Origin: PALSA-612 sp963791225 | Lineage (GTDB): Bacteria > Actinomycetota > Thermoleophilia > Gaiellales > Gaiellaceae | Assembly (NCBI GenBank): GCA_963791225.1 | Contig: CAWBRV010000006.1 | Coordinates: forward strand, 4,220-68,219 | DNA length: 64,000 bases | Direction of reading: 5' to 3' | In this document: piece by piece, positions 1 through 7,726 of the stretch | Numbering within the stretch: position 1 is the stretch's first letter | Layout: every line of letters starts with the position of its first letter | The notes under the pieces: generated by a model | What the model was told of the DNA's origin: nothing | Databases searched by the model: none | What the model saw: the letters and a program-made list of their open reading frames with translations, nothing else | Position numbers and translations under genes: made by a program

Positions 1-1
1 G

Positions 2-829
2 GGGATCGTGCTCACCTCGTCCGGAGAGATCCTGACGAACAACCACGTCATTCGCGGCGCGACGACGATCCGGGTCACGGACGTGTCCACGCACCGCAGC
101 TACGCAGCGCACGTCGTCGGCTACAGCGTCTCGAAGGACGTCGCGGTGCTCAAGCTCGTGAACGCGCACGGCCTGAAGACCGCCTCGATCGGCAACTCGT
201 CCACCGTCCACACCGGCCAGAACGTGACTGCGGTCGGAAACGCGGGCGGCACCGGCTCGCTGACCGTCGTCACGGGCCAGGTGACCGACCTCGGGCAGGC
301 GATCACCGTGAGCGACGAGCAGGGCGGCTCGAACCGCCTGACGGGCATGATCCAGACGAACGCACCGCTCCAGCCCGGCGACTCCGGCGGCCCGCTGCTC
401 GCGAACGGCCGCGTGATCGGCCTCGACGCGGCGGCCGGCAACTCCGGCTACGACGGGCGCGAGGGCTACGCGATTCCCATCAACACCGTCGTCTCGCTCG
501 CCGGCCAGATCGAATCGGGGCACAGGTCGGCCACCGTCCACGTCGGGCCGACCGCCTTCCTCGGCGTCCTGCTGGACTCCTCCTACGGCCAGGACGTCCC
601 GGGCGCCGTCGTCCGCGACGTCGTTTCCGGCTCCGCAGCCGACCGCGCGGGCCTCGGCGGCGGCGACACGATCACCCGTCTCGCCGGCCGCACGGTCACG
701 TCGCCCGCCGGCCTCCAGAAGGCCGTCCTGCAGATCTCCCCCGGCAAGCCCGTCCTGCTCCGGTGGACGGACGGCTACGGCTACGGCCGCAGCGCAACGA
801 TCCGCCCGGCCGCAGGCCCACCGCAGTAG
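2..829 (+). CDS. HtrA/DegP-like serine protease with PDZ domain (5' partial)
   Basis: This is a trypsin-fold serine protease of the HtrA/DegP family, expected to act on misfolded proteins outside the membrane. The reading frame is already open at the window edge, so the N-terminus (signal or membrane anchor) is missing. The triad is visible: His in TNNHVI (nt 44-46), Asp in SKDVAVLKL (nt 137-139) and Ser in GDSGGPL (nt 383-385). A PDZ domain occupies roughly the last 90 residues (from FLGVLLDSSYG to the end) and would bind C-terminal peptides or regulate the protease. A 13-bp hairpin follows the stop. The family call is secure; the substrate is unknown. Confidence 0.93.
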   Translation, partial: GIVLTSSGEILTNNHVIRGATTIRVTDVSTHRSYAAHVVGYSVSKDVAVLKLVNAHGLKTASIGNSSTVHTGQNVTAVGNAGGTGSLTVVTGQVTDLGQAITVSDEQGGSNRLTGMIQTNAPLQPGDSGGPLLANGRVIGLDAAAGNSGYDGREGYAIPINTVVSLAGQIESGHRSATVHVGPTAFLGVLLDSSYGQDVPGAVVRDVVSGSAADRAGLGGGDTITRLAGRTVTSPAGLQKAVLQISPGKPVLLRWTDGYGYGRSATIRPAAGPPQ

Positions 830-858
830 CACGAACCTTCTCCCCTCGGTCAAGCGAC

Positions 859-897
859 GAGAGGGGACGAGTCCACCTCTTCTCCTCGTCCCCTCTC
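859..897 (+). terminator. Hairpin terminator after the HtrA gene
   Basis: A perfect 13-bp inverted repeat (GAGAGGGGACGAG at 859-871 with its complement at 885-897, 13-nt loop) lies 30 bp after the protease stop. There is no T-run, so it is a hairpin-type terminator or RNA end-stabilizer rather than a textbook intrinsic terminator. Confidence 0.6.
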
Positions 898-1019
898 ACA
901 TCGGCCCGCCGGGGCGTTGTGTGACGGGCGTCACGGATGCTGTGTGACCGTGCGCACGCTTTTTCGGAGACGGTGCCTTCCCTGCTGTCCAATGCACGAA
1001 ACGACGGACAGGAGGAGTC

Positions 1020-1256
1020 ATGCATTCGAGTTTCCACCGCGAGTTCGCGCAGGATCGTCAGTCGCAGCTGCATCGCTCGTCGGGCGGCCACAGCCGGACG
1101 GCGTCTCACACGGCTGCCATGGCGGCGGACGAGCGCGCCGAGGCCGCGTCGAAGCCGCAGAGAGCCAACGCGTTCAGCCCCTCCAGAGCACTGATGATCG
1201 CTTCGTCTGGGTGGAGCCGGACGACGCGGGCGCGCATCGGCCTGTCCGGCGCCTAG
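1020..1256 (+). CDS. Small hypothetical protein, 78 aa
   Basis: I do not recognise a family. Support comes from a strong ribosome-binding site (AGGAGGAG just before the ATG) and an N-terminus (HREFAQDRQSQLHR) that reads like the short charged helix at the start of many small actinobacterial proteins. The C-terminal half is low-complexity and Ala/Arg/Ser-rich, so the frame may be wrong there or altered by an indel. It sits between the HtrA terminator and a converging gene. The rest of 898-1344 shows no other convincing gene. Confidence 0.4.
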   Translation: MHSSFHREFAQDRQSQLHRSSGGHSRTASHTAAMAADERAEAASKPQRANAFSPSRALMIASSGWSRTTRARIGLSGA

Positions 1257-1344
1257 AAGACTTCGCGGATCTCGGACTGCGCTGCCGAGCGGCTGACTCG
1301 AGCCGCAGGCAGCGCGGGGCCCTCCCCGACTGCACGCGCCCGGC

Positions 1345-1994
1345 TCAGCCTGAGGCGACGACCCAGAACTCGCATGGGTTGGCCCTTGTGCCATGCACGT
1401 CGACGTGTGCGAACTGGCCGACCGTGCTGTCACGTGTCACGCCGTCGAAGTCGACGGTCGTCGTACCCCCGAAGTTACGGTTGGAAAAGCCTCCGACCTC
1501 GTCGACCGCCAGGACACTCGTGTCCTGGTTCGCCGTCCCCGATGCGTCGAGCCGGCCGCCGCTGATCGAGGTGGTGAGCGAGATCCCGACGACCGCCGAG
1601 TTACAGGCTCCAGCATCGTCACGCCGTCGAGGATCTCGAGCGTCTTGGCGGCGCCCTGCGCGACCGTCGTCACGAGCGTCGCAGCAGCCGGCCCTTGTGG
1701 CCCTGTCGGCCCGGTGGGGCCGGTCGCGCCGCTCGGCCCCGTGACGCCGCGCTGGTTCAAGGTCAGCGGCGCCTCCCACGACGCACAGACACCGTTCGGC
1801 CTGTCGGCGTCGATCACCCGCAACGCACCTGTCGGGCTGCCGTGCGCCAGGCTCGTGTCGTAACAGCCGTGAATTACGCCGTTCGCGTCGGGGATGCTCG
1901 CCTGCACGGCAGACGCGATCCCGAACACCGCCCCGCCGACAGCAAGCACGACGACGAGCCGGTCACCGCGTCCGAAGTCTCGTAGTCGATGCAT
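1345..1994 (-). CDS. Secreted collagen-like (Gly-x-y) protein, frameshifted
   Basis: The protein starts at 1994 (ATG preceded by GGAG) with a basic N-terminus and a hydrophobic signal or anchor at about residues 13-32. A conserved-looking segment (VIHGCYDT, GALRVID) follows, then a short run of Gly-x-y triplets (GPSGATGPTGPTGPQGP). The C-terminal globular half continues in another frame (CNSAVVGISLTTS to FWVVASG, stop at 1345). The switch lies near 1605-1620; one base missing in gagcctgt would join the frames as LEP-CNSAVV. It resembles the short actinobacterial surface proteins made of a signal, an HGCY segment, collagen triplets and a beta-rich tail. Function unknown. Confidence 0.65.
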
Positions 1995-2084
1995 CGGCGC
2001 TCCTCTACCCCGTTTACCCGCCGAGTAGTCGCACTGGTTGCCCGCAACCTCGACGCGACCCGATCCGCCGCGCTGCCGCAGGCT

Positions 2085-2843
2085 CTATCGGAAGCCGCGC
2101 GCTGCCCACGCTCGCGCTGTCAGTGTGAACGGGGCCGTCGGCAATGCTTCCCGGCAGCGTTCGCGCAGCTCGGCTCGGCGGGCCGGGTCAAGGCCGAGCA
2201 CGTATGCGCCAGGCAGGCCCACGCCGAGCGTGAACGGCTCCCACCATTCCTCGAAACTCGGGTGCTCAACGCTGACCGAGAGAACCGTGCTCTCGACGTG
2301 GCGCAGTCCCGCTGCGGCGAGCAACTCCGCAAGATGCCCCTCGCGCGTCCCTGCAAGATCGGACTCGTCGTCCGCGTCCGGGTCAAGCTCGCGAGCCGCC
2401 TGAAAGAACGCGCGCAGCGGCCCGCTCCCTCCGGCGTGGTCCCACACGCAGGCTGCAACGACACCGCCCCGCCGACTAACCCGTGCCATCTCACCCAGCC
2501 CGCGCACCGGGTCCGACATGAAGTGCACGACAAGCTGCGCCAGAGCCGCATCGAACGCACCGTCTACAAACGGCAATCCCTCCGCCGCGACCCGCCGGAC
2601 ATCGACGCCGCGATACCGGTCGCCCACAGCAACCACGAACGACTCCGACGGGTCAACGGCCGACACAGCCTCAGCGCCTACCCGCTTGACCAACTCGCCG
2701 GTCAGCGCTCCGGGGCCGCAACCGACATCAAGCACCCGCTGCCCAGAAGCCACACCCGCAAAATCAGCAAACCCCGGGGCAAGCCTGATCGAGTACCTGC
2801 CCATGAAGCGGTCATACGCATCCGCCGCAACCTCGAAACTCAC
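2085..2843 (-). CDS. Class I SAM-dependent methyltransferase
   Basis: The 252-residue protein has the Rossmann-type methyltransferase fold (Methyltransf_11-like). Motif I is VLDVGCGPGALTGEL near residue 40, an acidic end of strand 2 is VDPSESF, and a post-motif region is FDAALAQLVVHFM. The substrate cannot be read from sequence; homologous proteins act on small molecules such as quinone or lipid precursors. The GTG start fits a leaderless transcript: minus-strand -10 TAGGGT (2850-2855) lies six bases before it. It is co-oriented with the collagen-like gene and the cupin. Frame and fold are solid, specificity is unknown. Confidence 0.85.
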   Translation of the reverse strand: MSFEVAADAYDRFMGRYSIRLAPGFADFAGVASGQRVLDVGCGPGALTGELVKRVGAEAVSAVDPSESFVVAVGDRYRGVDVRRVAAEGLPFVDGAFDAALAQLVVHFMSDPVRGLGEMARVSRRGGVVAACVWDHAGGSGPLRAFFQAARELDPDADDESDLAGTREGHLAELLAAAGLRHVESTVLSVSVEHPSFEEWWEPFTLGVGLPGAYVLGLDPARRAELRERCREALPTAPFTLTARAWAARGFR

Positions 2844-2935
2844 CCGCGAACCCTACGCGCAGGCGATCGGTGTGTGCCACCGCCTCCCGGTTCGTTTCGT
2901 CAATCCTCCTAGTAGTCCGCGCCGTTCAGCGCCCG

Positions 2936-3190
2936 TCACACTGCCTGCACGGCAGCATCGTCGGGCAGGTCGGCGAGTAGCTCGAGCGCCTGCCATTCCG
3001 GGCCAAGCCAGGACCGGCGCGGTTGCTCTCGGGGAGGTCCGAGGAGGTTCACTTCGTCCACGCCGAACTGGACACTGATGCAGTCGGCCGCGCCGGCTTT
3101 GGCGAAGCAGGCCGCCCACTCGGTCGAGCTCGGCGTAGACGGGTGAGCGGTCGGTTTGCCTCGGGTCGGCGAGTGGAGCAGCCGGGTCGG
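2936..3190 (-). pseudogene. Remnant of an unrecognised small gene
   Basis: This 396-bp stretch between the methyltransferase and the cupin has no intact gene. On the minus strand two frames look like protein once joined by a one-base shift near 3125: DRSPVYAELDR, then WAACFAKAGAADCISVQFGV and VDEVNLLGPP to a stop at 2936 (QALELLADLPDDAAVQAV). The balanced composition and aromatic residues suggest real coding history rather than chance. I cannot name the family, and no convincing start codon is seen. Confidence 0.3.
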
Positions 3191-3239
3191 CTGGACACGG
3201 CCGAAAGAGCGACTAGGCAGGCGTCTTTACGGCCTAGGG

Positions 3240-3613
3240 CTAGGACGCCGTCAGCGCGGTGTAGGGGTTGATCTCGTAGGCGGCACCCGGGGTGGCGCCG
3301 ATGACGAGCACCTCCAGTCCCTCCGGCCCGGAGGCGAGCTTGCGATTGGTACCCGGCCCGACCCGCACGAAGACGTTCGGCCCGAGCTCCACGCGCTCGC
3401 CCTCGATCTCGATCCACCCTGTACCCTCGAGCGCCAGGTAGATCTCCTCCTGTCCGTCCTGGGCGTGATCGTGCTCGGGATAGGTGGTGCTGTCGGGCGG
3501 CATCCTGATCACCTGCACGCCGAAGGAGCTCACGCCGAGCTCCGCGCGCACCTTGAGTCGGCCTCGAAGCCGGCCTCCATGTCGTCGAGGTGCTTGACGG
3601 TGTAGTCGGCCAT
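3240..3613 (-). CDS. Cupin-domain protein, frameshifted
   Basis: Starting at ATG 3613, the protein reads MADYTVKHLDDMEAGFE and then, after a one-base shift near 3555, continues in the next frame as LKVRAELGVSSFGVQVIRMP to a stop at 3240. The second part is a small single-domain cupin: metal-binding pattern EHDHAQDGQEEIY and a second motif around NRKLASGPEGLEVLVIGA. Such proteins bind a metal ion and may be isomerases, dioxygenases or sensors; the role here is not evident. A minus-strand -10-like TAGGAT lies at 3664-3669 inside a GC-rich inverted repeat. The interval 3614-3903 otherwise holds no gene I can support. Confidence 0.7.
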
Positions 3614-3903
3614 GGGTCGCTCCGCTCGTAGAGTCAGCTGCTCCGCCCGCGCCGGTCGGGCGCATCCTAGCGCCCGGCTGAGGCGCGGCATCACGAACGC
3701 TACGCCGCCGCGACTGCGCTCAAACTTCGCCTGCTCCGGGAGAAGAGCTCGAGCACCTGCCATTCGAAGCGTGAACCGGCTGAGCGTTCGACCGCCGCGC
3801 CCCGGGGATGCACCGGGGTATGCACGAGACGAGCTTTCCCGGCATATCTGGCACATCTGACCCGCTCAACCATGCGGTTTCCGTTTCGCTGAGCGGGCCT
3901 GGA

Positions 3904-3976
3904 TGCGCCTGGAAGGATTCGAACCTTCGACCTTGCGCTCCGGAGGCGCACGCTCTATCCCCTGAGCTACAGGCGC
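3904..3976 (-). tRNA. tRNA-Arg (anticodon CCG)
   Basis: A complete 73-nt cloverleaf is readable on the minus strand: acceptor GCGCCTG/CAGGCGC with discriminator A, D-arm containing TAGCTCAGGGGATAGAGC, anticodon stem TGCGC/GCGCA with loop CTCCGGA (anticodon CCG), and T-arm GAAGG-TTCGAAT-CCTTC. CCA is not encoded in full. Downstream on the same strand an 8-bp inverted repeat (CCCGCTCA with TGAGCGGG) could end transcription. Confidence 0.97.
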
Positions 3977-4049
3977 GTCCGGGCCAGTCTACCCGCGGGT
4001 CGAACTAGGTCCTGCGCGGCGTGGCGGGTCGCTGCCGGGTGTTTAGGGT

Positions 4050-5066
4050 ATGCCGATGGACGTCTCGGCACGCATCGTCCGGCTCCCGCTCGCCGAGACG
4101 TTCCGGATCGCGCGCGAGACGTCCGAATGGGCTGAGGTCGTCCAGGTCGAGCTCCGCCACGGTGACGTGGTCGGCTACGGCGAGGCGGCGCCGATCGAGC
4201 GGTACGAGCAGACCGCCGCGTCGGCGCTCGCCTACGTGGAGGCGAACGCGGACGCGCTCGGCGACGACCCATGGGCGCTCGACGAGATCCACGGCCGGCT
4301 CCCGCACGGCGAGCCGGCCGCGCGCTCTGCGCTCGACGGAGCGCTGCACGACCTCTGCGGCAAGCTCGCCGGCGTCCCCGTCTGGAAACTGCTCGGCCTG
4401 CGTCGCGGCGGGCCGCCGACGTCGTGGACGATCGGCCTCGGCGACCCGGACGAGATGGCCCGCAAGGCCGAGCGGGACGCGCCGCGCTTCAAGCGCCTGA
4501 AGCTGAAGCTCGGCGGCGGCGACGGCCTCGACGTCGAGCGGGTGCGCGCCGTCCGCGGCGTCACCGCACTACCGCTCCAGGTGGACGTGAACGAGGGGTG
4601 GTCGCAGGCCGAGGCGCTCGACGCGCTCCCGCAACTCGCGGAGCTTGGCGTCTCCTACTGCGAGCAGCCGCTGCCCGCCGCCGACCCGGGGGGGATCGAG
4701 CTCAAGCGCTCCTCGCGGCTCCCGATCTACGTCGACGAGGACTGCCACACGCTCGACGACGTGGCCGTGTGCGCCGAGATCGCGCACGGGATCAACGTCA
4801 AGCTGGCGAAGTCGGGCGGCCCCCGCGAGGCCGTGCGAATGGCGCACGCCGCGCGCGCGCTCGGCCTCGGGCTGATGCTCGGCTGCATGGTCGAGTCCGG
4901 TCTCGGCATCGCCCCCGGTGCCCACATCGCCGTCCTGTTCGACCACGTCGACCTCGACGGGAACATCCTGATCCGCGACGACCCCTGGCCCGGGATCGAG
5001 CTCGCAGACGGCGTGCAGATGCCGAGCCCGACCGCGCCGGGCCTCGGCGTCTCTTCCGTTGCGTGA
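4050..5066 (+). CDS. Enolase-superfamily epimerase (dipeptide epimerase / DgcA-like)
   Basis: The 338-residue protein has the muconate-cycloisomerase-group layout: an N-terminal capping domain and a C-terminal barrel. The catalytic KxK is KLKLGG (near residue 153), metal ligands are in DVNEGW, CEQPLP and VDEDCH, and the second general base is the Lys in INVKLAKSGG. A DLDGN segment near the end matches the DxD that binds the free amino group in L-Ala-D/L-Glu-type epimerases. The downstream DUF1611 partner also recalls the DgcA/DgcN D-glutamate pathway, so the substrate could be a Glu-containing dipeptide or N-acetyl-glutamate. ATG 4050 or 4056 may be the start. The gene overlaps the next one. 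Confidence 0.88.
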   Translation: MPMDVSARIVRLPLAETFRIARETSEWAEVVQVELRHGDVVGYGEAAPIERYEQTAASALAYVEANADALGDDPWALDEIHGRLPHGEPAARSALDGALHDLCGKLAGVPVWKLLGLRRGGPPTSWTIGLGDPDEMARKAERDAPRFKRLKLKLGGGDGLDVERVRAVRGVTALPLQVDVNEGWSQAEALDALPQLAELGVSYCEQPLPAADPGGIELKRSSRLPIYVDEDCHTLDDVAVCAEIAHGINVKLAKSGGPREAVRMAHAARALGLGLMLGCMVESGLGIAPGAHIAVLFDHVDLDGNILIRDDPWPGIELADGVQMPSPTAPGLGVSSVA

Positions 5067-5851
5067 GGAGCTCGTCAGCGGCCTCGCGCGCGACTACGGC
5101 GTCCACGCGTACGGGAAGTGGCGCGGCGCCTTCTGGCGGCTGCTCTCGCTCGTCGAGCTGGGCGTCGGCAGCGACCACCCCGGCGTGCTCGCAGCCGCGG
5201 AACAGACCCTCGCCTGGCTCGCAAGTCCGCGGCGTCTCGCCGAGATCCACAAGCGAGTCATCGACGGACGCGTACGGCGCTGCGCATCGCAGGACGGGCG
5301 TGGACTGTGGGCTTGCTGTCGCCTGGGCCTCGAAGGACGAACGCATGGACACGCTCGCCGAGTCGCTGGTCGAGACGCAGTGGCCGGACGGCGGCTGGAA
5401 CTGCGACCGCCACCGGGAGTGCACGCACTCGTCGTTCAACGAGACGTGGGGGCCGATCCAGGGCCTCGCCGTCTACGGCGCGACCGACGCCGCCGCCCGC
5501 GGTGCGGAGTTCCTGCTTCGGCACCGCCTCGTCTTCTCGGAGCGCACCGGCCTCCCCGCGCACCCGGTCTTCCTCGAGCTCAGCTACCCGCCCTACTGGC
5601 ACTACGACGTGCTCGTCGGACTGACCACGCTCCAGCGCTCGGAAGGGCTCGACGACGATCGGGCCTCGGACGCCCTCGACCTCGTCGAGTCGAAGCGACA
5701 ACCCGACGGCACCTGGCGGTGCGAGCGGCGCTGGTGGAAGCGGCCCGGCTCGAAGGGCGCAGGTGTCGAGGCCGTGGACTGGGGGCCGGCCGCGAACGAG
5801 CTGCTGACCGAGCGAGCTCGCGACCTGCTGCAGGCGGCGGGACGCGGCTAG
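5059..5851 (+). CDS. QW-repeat (squalene-cyclase/prenyltransferase-fold) protein, frameshifted
   Basis: The gene starts with TTG at 5059, overlapping the epimerase stop by 8 nt. It reads LREELVSGLARDYGVHAYGKW to about 5340, then continues one frame over (ERMDTLAESLVETQWPDGG and on) to a stop at 5851 that abuts the next ATG. At about 264 residues it is a single alpha-barrel of the terpene-cyclase/prenyltransferase type with QW-like motifs (QWPDGGW, KRQPDGTW). It is far shorter than a hopene cyclase and I see no DXDD acid motif, so it is unlikely to cyclise squalene. Its place between the epimerase and DUF1611 genes implies a linked role, which is unknown. Confidence 0.7.
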
Positions 5852-6877
5852 ATGGCCGAGAAGCGCTATCTCGTCCTCGCCGAGGATTTCTCGGGCGACC
5901 CGCACTACGGCAAGACGGCGCGCGGGATCGTCCACTACGGCCTGACGCCGGTCGTCGCGCTCGTCGACTCGAGCCGGGCCGGCGAAGACCAGGACGGAAT
6001 CCCGATCGTCGGCTCGGTCGAGGAGGCGCTCCCGCTCGGGCCGACCACCGCCGTCGTCGGCGTCGCCACCGCCGGCGGGCGCTTCCCGCCCAAGTGGCGC
6101 GAGCTCCTGAAGCGCTGCATCGAGAACGGCCTCGACGTCGAGAACGGCCTCCACCAGTTCATCGCCGACGATCCCGAGCTCGCCGAGCTCGCGGCGCGGC
6201 ACGGCGTCGAGCTCCGCGACCTGCGCCGCCCGCCCGAGGGCCTGAACGTGCCGACCGGCGAGAACCTCCGCGTGCCGGCCAGGATCGTGCTCACCGTCGG
6301 CTCCGACTGCGCGATCGGGAAGATGACCGTCGCGCTCGAGCTCGACCGGGCGGCGCGCGCCCGTGGGCTCGCCTCGGCCTTCGTCCCCACCGGCCAGACG
6401 GGCATCGCGATCGCGGGCTGGGGGCTCTGCGTCGACGCGGTCGTCTCCGACTTCATCGCCGGCGCGGCCGAGCGGCTCGTCGTCGAAGGAGCCGAGCGTG
6501 GGGGAGAGCTGCTGATCGTCGAGGGCCAGGGGTCGATCACGCATCCCGCCTATTCGGGCGTGACGCTCGGGCTGATCCACGGCTCGGCGCCGCACGTGTT
6601 CGTGCTCTGCCACCAGGCGGGGTCGACCGAGCACGAGGGCTTCCCGGGCAACCCGCTGACGCCGCTCCCGGAACTCGTCGACCTCCACGAGCGGCTGTCG
6701 CTCCGCGCTCGGCCGGCGACGGTGGCTGCGATCGCGCTCAACACGCGCCTCCTGGACGAAAACGCGGCGCGGGCAGCGATCGCCGAGGCAGCCGCCGAGA
6801 CCGGGCTCCCCGCCGACGATCCGGTGCGCTTCGGGCCCGATCGGCTGCTGGACGCAGTTCTCGCAGCGCTGCCTTGA
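5852..6877 (+). CDS. DUF1611-family protein (DgcN-like N-acyltransferase candidate)
   Basis: The 341-residue protein has a Rossmann-like N-terminal domain and a C-terminal P-loop-like domain with VGSDCAIGKMT (near residue 150) and the family-typical EGQGSITHPAYSG. DUF1611 proteins include DgcN, described as a D-glutamate N-acetyltransferase that works with an enolase-superfamily racemase, DgcA. Here the gene follows such an epimerase with one QW-repeat gene between them, and it starts directly after that gene's stop, so a three-gene operon is likely. The family call is strong; the acetyltransferase role is carried over from that described system. Its stop overlaps the -35 of the following SOS promoter. 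Confidence 0.85.
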   Translation: MAEKRYLVLAEDFSGDPHYGKTARGIVHYGLTPVVALVDSSRAGEDQDGIPIVGSVEEALPLGPTTAVVGVATAGGRFPPKWRELLKRCIENGLDVENGLHQFIADDPELAELAARHGVELRDLRRPPEGLNVPTGENLRVPARIVLTVGSDCAIGKMTVALELDRAARARGLASAFVPTGQTGIAIAGWGLCVDAVVSDFIAGAAERLVVEGAERGGELLIVEGQGSITHPAYSGVTLGLIHGSAPHVFVLCHQAGSTEHEGFPGNPLTPLPELVDLHERLSLRARPATVAAIALNTRLLDENAARAAIAEAAAETGLPADDPVRFGPDRLLDAVLAALP

Positions 6878-6918
6878 CACGAACGCGTGTTCGCTCTACA
6901 CTGGCGAACACATGTTCG
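6874..6918 (+). promoter_or_regulatory. Strong sigma-70-type promoter with two LexA (SOS) boxes
   Basis: TTGACA (6874-6879) and TACACT (6897-6902) are spaced 17 bp. Two palindromes, CGAACGCGTGTTCG (6880-6893, in the spacer) and CGAACACATGTTCG (6905-6918, over the expected start site), both fit the Gram-positive/actinobacterial LexA operator CGAAC-N4-GTTCG. LexA bound at either would block RNA polymerase. The ATG of the LysM gene (6912) lies inside the second box. Confidence 0.88.
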
Positions 6919-7157
6919 TTCGCGTCGCACTTCTTCTCGTTGCCGCCGCCTTCGCAGTCGCCGTCGCCGCCCGCCAGTCGAGCGGTGCGGCGCCCGCGGA
7001 GCGGTACGTCGTGCACCCGGGCGACACGCTCTGGAGCATCGCGGTGTCGCACTACGCGGGCGATCCGCGCGACGGCGTCCTGAGGATCGAGCACCGCAAC
7101 GGGCTGGGCGGCCCGTCGATCCGGCCGGGCCAGCGGCTCGTGCTCCCGCCCGGCTAG
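6912..7157 (+). CDS. LysM-domain protein, YneA-like SOS cell-division suppressor candidate
   Basis: The 81-residue protein has one N-terminal hydrophobic segment (residues 2-20, a membrane anchor or signal) and one LysM domain (about 32-78: YVVHPGDTLWSIAVSHY to IRPGQRLVLPPG), the peptidoglycan-binding module. This anchor-plus-LysM design is that of YneA, the LexA-controlled division inhibitor of Bacillus, which has functional counterparts in mycobacteria and corynebacteria. The ATG is about nine bases after the -10 element, so the mRNA is nearly leaderless. LexA control is read from the two boxes; the division-blocking role is inferred from architecture plus regulation. lexA itself is not in this window. 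Confidence 0.82.
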   Translation: MFVRVALLLVAAAFAVAVAARQSSGAAPAERYVVHPGDTLWSIAVSHYAGDPRDGVLRIEHRNGLGGPSIRPGQRLVLPPG

Positions 7158-7172
7158 AGCCCGAGCAGGAGG

Positions 7173-7649
7173 CTAGGTGAGGCGCATCCAGACGTACTCG
7201 TCGTCCTGGTCGAGGTTCAGCGACGCCTCTTCGGCGCGGTCCATTCGCGCGAAACCGGCGCTGCGGTAGGCCGCAAAGCGGGCGCGATCACCACGGACGA
7301 CCCGTGCCACGATCGACCGGAACCCCCGCCGCCGGCCCTCGACAGCCAGGAGCGCCACGAATTCGCGTCCCACGCCCTGTCCGCGCCGTTCCGGCGCCAC
7401 GATCACGCGCGCGAGCTCGGCCTCGTCCTCGGCGTGGTCCTCCCAGACCTGGCCGTACGCGCACAGCTCGCCCCCGACCAGCCCCACGCAGGGAACGACG
7501 CCCGGCAGTGCGTGCCACTCGTCGATGACGGCCGGCGACAGGCGGAGAAACGGCACCGACGCCCAGGCGAGCGCCTCGCCGGCCGACTCCACCCAGCCGA
7601 CGACCGTCGCCGCGTCGTCCTGCCGGTAATCCCTCAGGGCGAGATCCAC
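7173..7649 (-). CDS. GNAT-family N-acetyltransferase
   Basis: The 158-residue protein is a GCN5-related acetyltransferase. The acetyl-CoA-binding motif A is VIVAPERRGQGVGREF (around residues 88-103), and a C-terminal AAYRSAGFARM matches the motif-B region. The acceptor substrate is unknown. It converges on the LysM gene with a 15-bp gap. Start is GTG at 7649. Confidence 0.85.
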   Translation of the reverse strand: MDLALRDYRQDDAATVVGWVESAGEALAWASVPFLRLSPAVIDEWHALPGVVPCVGLVGGELCAYGQVWEDHAEDEAELARVIVAPERRGQGVGREFVALLAVEGRRRGFRSIVARVVRGDRARFAAYRSAGFARMDRAEEASLNLDQDDEYVWMRLT

Positions 7650-7726
7650 CGGAGGATCTTCGCTGATGGGCCCGGTTCGGTTCGGACCGTCGCCGCAGTT
7701 CCCACAACGCCCTCCATACTTGAGGC

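Noticed and set aside
920..935. TGTGA-N6-TCACG, a CRP-like site
   Set aside because: It matches the CRP consensus except for the last base, but lies between a terminated gene and a weak small ORF and is a single occurrence, so chance cannot be excluded.
830..3976. Genomic island inserted at tRNA-Arg(CCG)
   Set aside because: The region is accessory-like, but there is no duplicated tRNA end, no integrase and no change in composition that I can see.
5258..6880. A 540-codon minus-strand ORF opposite the QW and DUF1611 genes
   Set aside because: It contains no family motifs and overlaps two plus-strand genes with clear signatures; it reflects codon bias only.
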